A DNA stretch of 29,648 bases from an uncultured Demequina sp. Lineage in GTDB: Bacteria > Actinomycetota > Actinomycetes > Actinomycetales > Demequinaceae. The translations under genes and the position numbers were made by a program. Below, piece by piece: positions 6,029 through 12,170 of this stretch. The stretch is taken from contig CALALQ010000032.1 in NCBI GenBank assembly GCA_937925595.1, positions 1 to 29,648 of the forward strand. The letters are read 5' to 3'. The notes under the pieces were generated by a model. That model was not told the DNA's origin and made no database searches. It worked only from the letters and a program-made list of their open reading frames with translations. Position 1 is the stretch's first letter. Every line of letters begins with the position of its first letter.

Positions 6029-8992
6029 TCAGGCCGCCTGCACGAGCCCTACTCGCTTGCAGGCTTCGGCCATGAGGCCTTCCATGACCTGGGCGAGGTT
6101 CATGAGGTCGCGGTCGGCGCCGACGGCGACGCTGTTGGAGTCGTCGCCGAGGATGGCGGCGAGGGTCTCCCCCTTCTTGGCGAGGGTTCCCTGGATGTGC
6201 TCGTCGAGGGTGCCGAGGGCGAGGAGGATCTCGGCGTGAACGTCACGCTGCTGCCCGATGCGGTGCTGTCGGTCCATTGCCTGGAGCATGAGCGCGGGGG
6301 TCCAGTCACTCTCGACGAAGATGGCGTTGGAGGAGCGGGTGAGGGTGATGCCGACACCGGCGGCGGTGATGGAGCAGATGAGGACGGGGATCTTCCCTGC
6401 CTGGAAGTCGTCGACCAGGCGCATCCGCTCACCGTCGGAGATGCCTCCGGCGATGACGCCGGTAGGCACCTTCGCCTTCTTCGCGGTCTCGTGGAGGGCG
6501 GCGATGACCTCCTTGTGGTGTGCCCATACGAGGACGGGCTCGTCAGGGTTTCCCTTCACCCATTCCGACACCATCTCGATCGCGTAGGGGACCTTGGTGA
6601 GCCCGGCCGCCATGCGCAGTTGGGAGGCGAACCGGATGTTCTCGCCGGAGAGGGTTTCGATCTCGTCCGGGTTCGGCCAGCGGCCTTCCTGGTTGCGGAA
6701 CTGTTCGAGGATCTTCACGAGGTTGTCGATGACCTCGGAGTGGGTGCGCTTGTACTCCTTGAGGTCCACGTCCAGTTCGATGGAGGTGATGTGCTTCTCC
6801 GGTAGGAACGGGAGGACGTCCTTCTTCGCCCGCCGCATCCAGACGTGCTCGTTGAGCATGCGGTGCAGGTGCGGGAGCGCGGCCTTCTTCGGGTGGAATC
6901 CGCCGAACTTGTCTCGGCGGACGTACTTCTCGAGGAAGGGGCCGGCGCCGCCGAAGACGGGTCCGAGGTGGCCGGTGAATTCGAGGATGGGGACGAGCTC
7001 GTGGGGGCCGGCGAGGACGGGGGTGCCGGTGATGGCGATACGGCGGGCTTGCGGGCTGAGGGCGGCCATGTCGAGAACCGCGTCGGACCGCTTGGAGCCC
7101 ATCGTCTTCATGCGGTGCGCTTCGTCGTACGACACGCAGACGAGAGTGGACGTGTTCATCCAGTTGCTCAGGTGGTGGATGAGGTGGCGGCGGGCGGCGA
7201 GGGTGGAGTCGGCGACGATGACCACGCGGGCCTCGTCGAGCTTCGGCTCCTTCCGGCCTGTCCGGTAGGTGGCGATCTCGGAGTCGGTCGCGAACCCGGA
7301 CTTGACAACCTCACGGGCCCAGTTGGTGGTGACCACGGGCGGGCAGACGATGAGGAGCTTCTCGGACCGGAGCGCGGTCGCTGCGGCCAGGGACTGGAAC
7401 GTGTTGTGGGTGACGATGTACGAGCGGGTCAGGTACAGGTGGTCGGCCGCTTCGACCCGGATGCACTGGGCTTCCTCTTCCCCGTCGGGGGTGACGGCGA
7501 CGATGGTGCGGTGCTGGGCGGGCCAGGTGACCTGCCCCTCCTCCGGGTATTCGCAGAAGTAGCCGGGGTCGCAGGTGCAGTCGTCGAGGTGGTACGGCTC
7601 GCGGTGCAGGTCGGACAGGTCGGCGGGGACACCTACCTCGATGCTGACGAAGAACGGGTTGCCGGGGATGGCGCGGACCTCGGCTGTGCCGCCGAGGGAC
7701 TGGACGAGTTCGACGAACGCGTCGGCGCTGCGGACGCTGAGCTTGACCGGTTCGAGCGACGTGTAGTCGTACTCGGAGTTCCAGTCGAAGTGGCCGACGC
7801 TGCTGAGCACACCGTCGAGGAAGTGGAGACGGGCGACCGGGTCGGCAGGCATCGCCACGGTGTCCAGCTCGTGCGCGTGCCACTGCCCGAGGGTGCGGGC
7901 GTGGTCGTCGGTGATGTCGTGGAGGAAGCCGGGGCCTTCGAACCGGACGGGCCGGGTCAGCGGGATGTGGGGACGCTCATGCGAGGCGCACGTCTTGAGG
8001 CGTTCAGCGATCTGCTCGGTGGAGAGGACCGCGTCTGTGGCGCCGTTGAAGCGGACGGTCTGCCACAGGTGCTCGGCGGTGACGCGGGAGAACGTGCCGT
8101 CGTCGAAGTGGACCTTGAAGATGGGGAGCTTCCCCTGCGGGTACACGGCAAGGACCGTGGTGGGGAGCCCGTCAGACCCGACGACCTTGTCGCCGACGCG
8201 CAGGTCACCCATCGGGCGGAACCCGGTCGGGGTGAGGACTGGCTCTGTCAGCGGGTGCGCCTTGCCGACGCCGGGGCTGTCGGCCAGGAGGGTGTGACCT
8301 GCGGCGACACCGTACGCCCCGATGACCTGGTACGGGAACAGGTCCACACCGAACTTCCCGACCGGGCCTCCGAGCTTGTCCTGGATGGCTTTCAGGTGCG
8401 GGACGACCGTCTTCGGGTCCAGCGCGTTCGACAGGGCTGAAGCGTGCGGGCCGAGCTCGGGGGAAAGCAGCGGGCTGATGGACCGCATCTCGTAGGACCG
8501 GTCGATGGACGCCTGGTCCCACAGGATGCCCGGGCGTGGGGCGGCGCCGTTGACGACGTCTAGGACGGGCATCTTGATGAGCCCGCGTTCCTTGTCCCAG
8601 GTGCCGGCGTTGTCGATGAGCTTCTGGGTACCTTCCCACCCGCAGAAACGGGGGCGGACGAGAACAGTCCGCTGGTTGGAGGCGAGCATCGTGACCGGCA
8701 TGTAGAGCTGTTCGAGACTGACGATGCCTGCCAGCTCCCCCTCGTCGGGGAAGATGACCTCGAACCCGGCGGCGGCAAGCATCCGATCGGGGTTCGGGCC
8801 AACACTGTTGACCTCCCATGCGGACACGTCCGGGTTCCACCGGCGGCCGGGCAGCTGCTTGCACCAGTCGACGAGGGACTGGCCGGTCTGCGCGTGCCGC
8901 ATCCCCATCGCGAAACGCAGATACAGGAGCGGCTGACGGATCGTTCCAGTCAGCTCGGCAGTGCCGACGTACGTCATCAGGGCGGTAGTCAC
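6029..8992 (-). CDS. Snf2-family DEAH helicase/ATPase with in-frame intein
   Basis: The 987-residue precursor splices to about 701 residues. The N-terminal region resembles the substrate-binding part of small Snf2/SMARCAL1-like proteins. Walker A is split: PGVGK at residues 240-244, then the intein, then T531. Motif II is DEAH (VCVSYDEAHRMKT), and the C-terminal RecA lobe has ITAAGVGITLT and the Snf2 motif VI QAMDRQHRIGQ. Such enzymes are ATP-driven DNA translocases, so it probably acts in plasmid replication, repair or fork restart; the exact role is unknown. GTG 8992 is taken as start with AGGGAG close by; ATG 8977 is the alternative. The conserved 37-bp promoter-like element lies immediately upstream. 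Two secreted peptidase genes follow on the same strand. Confidence 0.9.
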   Translation of the reverse strand: MTTALMTYVGTAELTGTIRQPLLYLRFAMGMRHAQTGQSLVDWCKQLPGRRWNPDVSAWEVNSVGPNPDRMLAAAGFEVIFPDEGELAGIVSLEQLYMPVTMLASNQRTVLVRPRFCGWEGTQKLIDNAGTWDKERGLIKMPVLDVVNGAAPRPGILWDQASIDRSYEMRSISPLLSPELGPHASALSNALDPKTVVPHLKAIQDKLGGPVGKFGVDLFPYQVIGAYGVAAGHTLLADSPGVGKAHPLTEPVLTPTGFRPMGDLRVGDKVVGSDGLPTTVLAVYPQGKLPIFKVHFDDGTFSRVTAEHLWQTVRFNGATDAVLSTEQIAERLKTCASHERPHIPLTRPVRFEGPGFLHDITDDHARTLGQWHAHELDTVAMPADPVARLHFLDGVLSSVGHFDWNSEYDYTSLEPVKLSVRSADAFVELVQSLGGTAEVRAIPGNPFFVSIEVGVPADLSDLHREPYHLDDCTCDPGYFCEYPEEGQVTWPAQHRTIVAVTPDGEEEAQCIRVEAADHLYLTRSYIVTHNTFQSLAAATALRSEKLLIVCPPVVTTNWAREVVKSGFATDSEIATYRTGRKEPKLDEARVVIVADSTLAARRHLIHHLSNWMNTSTLVCVSYDEAHRMKTMGSKRSDAVLDMAALSPQARRIAITGTPVLAGPHELVPILEFTGHLGPVFGGAGPFLEKYVRRDKFGGFHPKKAALPHLHRMLNEHVWMRRAKKDVLPFLPEKHITSIELDVDLKEYKRTHSEVIDNLVKILEQFRNQEGRWPNPDEIETLSGENIRFASQLRMAAGLTKVPYAIEMVSEWVKGNPDEPVLVWAHHKEVIAALHETAKKAKVPTGVIAGGISDGERMRLVDDFQAGKIPVLICSITAAGVGITLTRSSNAIFVESDWTPALMLQAMDRQHRIGQQRDVHAEILLALGTLDEHIQGTLAKKGETLAAILGDDSNSVAVGADRDLMNLAQVMEGLMAEACKRVGLVQAA
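7403..8260 (-). other. Class 3 intein in Walker A of Snf2 helicase
   Basis: A 286-residue intein sits between the Lys and Thr of Walker A (precursor residues 245-530). It starts with Ala (AHPLTEPVLTPTG) rather than Cys or Ser and ends YIVTHN followed by Thr. It has the WCT signature of class 3 inteins: Trp at intein residue 66 in block B (TAEHLW), Cys 266 in block F (QCIRVEAADHLYLT) and Thr 284 just before the penultimate His. Class 3 splicing uses the block F Cys as first nucleophile, as shown for the Deinococcus radiodurans Snf2 intein. The middle contains a degenerate LAGLIDADG-like stretch (FLDGVLSSVG), where the catalytic Asp appears to be Val, so homing activity is probably lost. Confidence 0.92.
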
Positions 8993-8996
8993 CTTC

Positions 8997-9033
8997 TCCC
9001 TATGCGCAGCCGGCGACCGTTTCCCGGGTCACG
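8997..9033 (-). promoter_or_regulatory. 37-bp conserved upstream element, copy A
   Basis: On the minus strand it reads CGTGACC, 20 variable bases, then CTGCGCATAGGGA, ending 4 bases before the GTG of the helicase gene. Copies of equal length and spacing lie at 18627-18663 and 19101-19137. A promoter with a -10-like GCATAG is the likeliest reading. Confidence 0.6.
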
Positions 9034-9040
9034 GCGCAAG

Positions 9041-9071
9041 AAAGCCGACGGCCGGAGGCACCGTCGGCTTT
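9041..9071 (-). terminator. Intrinsic terminator after LPD29 gene
   Basis: An 11-bp perfect stem (AAAGCCGACGG / CCGTCGGCTTT) with a 9-base loop lies just downstream of the leftward 9085-10440 gene and ahead of the helicase promoter element. The stem ends in TTT on the minus strand. Confidence 0.8.
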
Positions 9072-9084
9072 CTGCCCGTGACGG

Positions 9085-10440
9085 TCACTTGGCGGTACGA
9101 GCCGCCCACTTCTCGTCGGCGATCTCCTCAGACAGCGCGTTGACAATCTCGTACCCACCGACGGCGTACCCACGCCAGGACAGGGACCGGATCTTGTCGC
9201 TCGCCATGAGCGCCTGAGGAATCTCGTCGACGAGCTGCACGTTCGGGTCGAAGTCCACGCCGGCGTCCTTGAACGCCTTGACGGCTCGGGCGACTGCGTC
9301 CTGCTTGGTTTCGTCGGAGAACTCGCGGCGGACGAAGACGTAGTCGGGCCCGTAGCTGATGGACTGCGGGATGCCGTCTGCGTCGAACCCGGACTTCTGG
9401 ACGTAGTTCTTCATGTCGGTCATGCCATCGAAGGTGGCGCTGGCGTATGCCTTCGCGACCGGTTCAGCCTCGGACAGGGGTGGGCCGTCGACGTAGGAGA
9501 TGTCGGTGGACGCGCCACCGGCGTACGAGTTCCCGCGGACGGAGAACTTCGCGCTGGGGAACGCGGCTTTCAGGTCACCTCGGATGAGCGCGTTCGTCTC
9601 CTTCAGCGGGATGTACTTAGTGGGGCGGAGAGCACGGATCTGCTGCAGCGCGCGGAGGCGGTCCTCTTCGAGCGCTTCGTCCCAAACCGCTTCGGTGAGA
9701 GGTCCGAGGCGCGCATCCTGCCGCTCACGGTCCCAGCGGATGCTGTCCTCATGTTCTTCGCGGGAACGAGCGATCTCCTCGGCGATGGCCTCAGCGAAGT
9801 TCCCCTCGGCGCGGAGCTGGTTCGCCCAATCGAGGAGGTACTCGGTGCCTTCCTTGCCATACTCGGCGACGGTTGCGCCGCGAGCTTCGAGGATGTCGCG
9901 AACAGCCTTCTGGTTCTCCACGTCAGCGGCGGTCTTCGCCATCGGCATCCGGTACTCCGGCTCGACAGGCTGACGCGCCAGCCACTGCTCACGGGAGACC
10001 CGCTCCGCTTCCTTCCGCTCGAGGCCATTCCAGATTTCGGCGCGGGTCTTCTCGGGGATGGCGTCGTAGTCGAGGCCTGCTCGGCGGAGCAGGTCGGTGT
10101 ACTGCCCCATGGTGAGGTTGTGGTGCTGCTCCTCCGGCGATCCGGTGTACGTGTCGACGGTCTCGCGGGCGAGGACCGCTTCCGTCTCGGCTACCGCGTC
10201 GTCGAGCTCACCGAGCTCGTTCATCTGCTCGAAGACTTCCTCGAGGGTCAGCACATCGTCTTCGGTGTCCACAGTGAGGTGGGCGCTGTCGCGAAGGTCA
10301 CGGGGCTGCTCCCCGAACGTGCCCGCCTTCTTAGGGCCGTTGCCCCTGCTGCGGAACTGCTCGATCTTCGAGAGGCGGGTCGCTTCGGCGTGCGCGTCAC
10401 GGCGGGCCTGGAAACGGGAGGTTGCGTCGATGAGTGCCAT
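9085..10440 (-). CDS. LPD29-domain protein (large polyvalent protein associated)
   Basis: A 451-residue soluble protein starting at ATG 10440. Residues about 60-270 are acidic and helical (LEEVFEQMNELGELDDAV.., SREEHEDSIRWDRERQ) with likely coiled coils. Residues about 283-375 match my recollection of the large-polyvalent-protein-associated domain 29: ALIRGDLKAAFPSAKFSVR, then a Ser/Gly turn, DISYVDGP, FDGMTDMKNYV and YGPDYVFVRR. LPD domains are known from huge multi-domain proteins of conjugative elements and phages, and from smaller stand-alone proteins; their biochemical role is unclear. It is bounded upstream by a strong hairpin and downstream by a terminator, so it looks like a single-gene transcription unit. 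No membrane segment or catalytic motif is evident. Confidence 0.75.
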   Translation of the reverse strand: MALIDATSRFQARRDAHAEATRLSKIEQFRSRGNGPKKAGTFGEQPRDLRDSAHLTVDTEDDVLTLEEVFEQMNELGELDDAVAETEAVLARETVDTYTGSPEEQHHNLTMGQYTDLLRRAGLDYDAIPEKTRAEIWNGLERKEAERVSREQWLARQPVEPEYRMPMAKTAADVENQKAVRDILEARGATVAEYGKEGTEYLLDWANQLRAEGNFAEAIAEEIARSREEHEDSIRWDRERQDARLGPLTEAVWDEALEEDRLRALQQIRALRPTKYIPLKETNALIRGDLKAAFPSAKFSVRGNSYAGGASTDISYVDGPPLSEAEPVAKAYASATFDGMTDMKNYVQKSGFDADGIPQSISYGPDYVFVRREFSDETKQDAVARAVKAFKDAGVDFDPNVQLVDEIPQALMASDKIRSLSWRGYAVGGYEIVNALSEEIADEKWAARTAK

Positions 10441-10459
10441 GCCTCACATGTGCGCGGCG
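10441..10459 (-). promoter_or_regulatory. GCGCACATGTGAGG start-proximal box
   Basis: The minus-strand sequence CCGCGCACATGTGAGGC directly abuts ATG 10440. It resembles the GCGCACATAGGGGGT box before ATG 22219 and the CGCGTACATGGATGGC box before ATG 11570. The purine run is too near the ATG to be a normally spaced ribosome site, which fits a -10 element of a near-leaderless transcript. Confidence 0.4.
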
Positions 10460-10490
10460 GCGAGCGGAAACGTGAGTGCCCCGAGAACGC

Positions 10491-10526
10491 GAGAACGGCC
10501 GCGAAGGTCGAGCCGCGGCCGTTCTC
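10491..10526 (-). terminator. Strong hairpin, probable terminator
   Basis: A perfect 13-bp stem (GAGAACGGCCGCG / CGCGGCCGTTCTC) with a 10-base loop lies between the end of the 10545-11570 gene and the start of the next leftward gene. It lacks a clear T-tract. Confidence 0.65.
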
Positions 10527-10544
10527 AATATGTGGATGTTTCGG

Positions 10545-11570
10545 TCAGACGTCAGCCTTCAGCTCGAGGCGGTCAGTGCCGAGCGGGGACAGTTCCTGGT
10601 CGCGGAAGTCACGGATGTCCGTTGCGACCATCGGAAGTTCGTCCCAGTCGATGCCGCCGAAGCCGGCCGCCTCGACCCGCGCGTCGAACTCGGCCTTGTC
10701 CTTCTCGTACTGTGCGAGCTTCTGCTTGTGCGCTTCGGCCTCGTCCTCGCCCGCGCCCCAGAGGAGGTACGGGTATTCGGGCTCTTTGCGGGCACGCTCG
10801 CCGGGGACCCGGAGCTCCATGCGATCTGTCATGACCGCGCCGCTGGCGAGGCGAATCTCTTCGATGTGCAGGCCCTCTTCGCCGTCCGGGTGCTCGACGA
10901 GGATGACCGATGAGCCCGCGGGAACTGCGCGGCGGATCGCGTCGATCGCGGCGGGCTGGATGGCCGCCTCAGCGTCGCGCTTGGCCTGCTCCAGCTGCTT
11001 GAGCGTGTCCTTGTCGGACTTGTCTGCCTTCGCGAGCGCCTCCTGCGCGTCCCAGAACGTCTGGAGCGCGGCGTCCAGTCCGGCGCGGAACGCCAGCGGG
11101 TCCGCCTCGGGTGCGGGCGCCGTTTCAACGGCAGGTGCGGGCGCAGCAGCGGGGGCGAGGACCCAGTTGCCGCTTCGGCGGGGCGTCTCGGTGAAGTCGG
11201 CGTGCTGGTAGCCGGTGACGTTGGAGGCTGCCCAGTCGATCGTCTCCATGTCGATGCCTTCGTCGGTCGCGTCGTCGAAGTCGAGCTCGGTCCCGTCTTC
11301 CAGGCGAACGCGACGGACCGTCAGCCACCCGCCACCGGCGTCGTAGTTCTCCTCAAAGATGAGGGTGGCGCCGGCGGGGACGAGGCCGCGCATCGTGTCG
11401 ACGAGCTGCTCGGGGGTCCGCTCGCTCATCGGGATCTCCTCCATTGCGGCGGCGTTGGCGGCGAGGTCGGCTGCGACCTTAGTCGCGTCGCCGTTCACCT
11501 TGCCGAGGAAGGAGCCGCTGTTGCCGTTGCCGGACGCCCCACGGATCATCTGGGTGTTGTCGTGTGTCAT
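10545..11570 (-). CDS. Hypothetical protein with internally duplicated domain
   Basis: A 341-residue protein beginning MTHDNTQM at ATG 11570; ATG 11579 (MDGM..) is an alternative. The sequence contains two related modules separated by an Ala/Pro linker and a charged coiled coil. The first is about residues 55-125 (MRGLVPAGATLIFEE.., TVRRVRLEDGTELDFDD, ETIDWAASNVTGYQHADF). The second is in the C-terminal half (IRRAVPAGSSVILVEHPDGEEGLHIEEIRLASGA, then GIDWDELPMVATDIRDF). The shared pattern is VPAG-x2-h-I-x-x-E, a short beta hairpin and an IDW helix. No known family is recognised. It is transcribed divergently from the rightward operon at 11665 and is followed by a strong hairpin. Confidence 0.7.
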   Translation of the reverse strand: MTHDNTQMIRGASGNGNSGSFLGKVNGDATKVAADLAANAAAMEEIPMSERTPEQLVDTMRGLVPAGATLIFEENYDAGGGWLTVRRVRLEDGTELDFDDATDEGIDMETIDWAASNVTGYQHADFTETPRRSGNWVLAPAAAPAPAVETAPAPEADPLAFRAGLDAALQTFWDAQEALAKADKSDKDTLKQLEQAKRDAEAAIQPAAIDAIRRAVPAGSSVILVEHPDGEEGLHIEEIRLASGAVMTDRMELRVPGERARKEPEYPYLLWGAGEDEAEAHKQKLAQYEKDKAEFDARVEAAGFGGIDWDELPMVATDIRDFRDQELSPLGTDRLELKADV

Positions 11571-11664
11571 GCCATCCATGTACGCGGGGTGACCGGCAAA
11601 CCCGACGTCGGCTGCGCATGTAGTCCTTGACGCTCGCGCCCGCGGGTGCACGAAAGGAACGCCC
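11571..11664. promoter_or_regulatory. Divergent promoter region
   Basis: This 94-bp spacer separates two divergent genes. On the plus strand GGCTGCGCATGTAG (11610-11623) resembles the CTGCGCATAG core of the leftward genes. TTGACG follows at 11627, and GAAAGGAA (11652-11659) is the ribosome site for GTG 11665. On the minus strand CGCGTACATGGATGGC abuts ATG 11570. Confidence 0.45.
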
Positions 11665-11907
11665 GTGGCAACCATCGAATACCGGACGCTCACGCTCGAG
11701 GAACTGAAGTCACTGCCCGACGGCACCGTAATGCTGCGGACGTGGACTTTCGACCCGACCCCTGAGGTGCTTCGACGGGTTGCCGGCTACGGCTGGGAGG
11801 TGCTGACCGACCTCCCCGAAGACGGCCAGACCTGGCGGGTCGAGATCGACGAGGTCGTCCTCGTGCCCCAGACTCTGTTCGCCGTCGTGTACATCCCGAA
11901 GGACTGA
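11665..11907 (+). CDS. Small hypothetical protein, paralogue A
   Basis: An 80-residue acidic protein starting at GTG 11665 with GAAAGGAA 5 nt upstream. It begins MATIEYRTLTLEELKSLPDGTVMLRTW and ends FAVVYIPKD. The next gene encodes a clear paralogue: shared MAT..Y R..TLE...P.GTV...TW..DP.PE, a central Trp-x-x-LT and a C-terminal L/FAVxYxP. The pair begins a four-gene rightward operon ending at 15113. No catalytic motif, signal peptide or membrane helix is seen. Function unknown; a small beta-rich domain or antagonist-like protein is possible, but there is no direct support. Confidence 0.7.
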   Translation: MATIEYRTLTLEELKSLPDGTVMLRTWTFDPTPEVLRRVAGYGWEVLTDLPEDGQTWRVEIDEVVLVPQTLFAVVYIPKD

Positions 11908-11909
11908 CC

Positions 11910-12170
11910 GTGGCTACCACTCTCGACTACCGGCCGATGACCCTCGAACAGATCGAGGCGTTTCCGGAAGGGACCGTGCTCGCGCTGACGTGGGGGCATG
12001 ACCCGGAGCCGGAGCTGTTCCGCTGCCAGCCGAGCGCCCGGGAACCGCGGTGGGGGATGCTGACCTCCGCTGCCGCCGAATACGGCGAGTGGGAACGGTG
12101 GTCCGACAGCGAGGTCCACTCCGAGCACGCCCTGTACGCCGTCATCTACACCCCGGAGGCCGGACAGTGA
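11910..12170 (+). CDS. Small hypothetical protein, paralogue B
   Basis: An 86-residue protein starting at GTG 11910, two bases after the preceding stop, so translation is probably coupled. It aligns along its length with the 11665-11907 product (MATTLDYRPMTLEQIEAFPEGTVLALTW; LYAVIYTPE). The central part differs and contains extra Trp residues (PRWGMLTSA, GEWERWSD). Tandem duplication followed by divergence is the simplest origin. The stop codon overlaps the GTG start of the large gene downstream (GTGA at 12167-12170), which ties the three genes into one translational unit. Function unknown. Confidence 0.7.
   Translation: MATTLDYRPMTLEQIEAFPEGTVLALTWGHDPEPELFRCQPSAREPRWGMLTSAAAEYGEWERWSDSEVHSEHALYAVIYTPEAGQ

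Noticed and set aside
6845..8440. Plus-strand open frame opposite the helicase
   Set aside because: Antisense shadow; the helicase motifs and intein signature are unambiguous on the minus strand.
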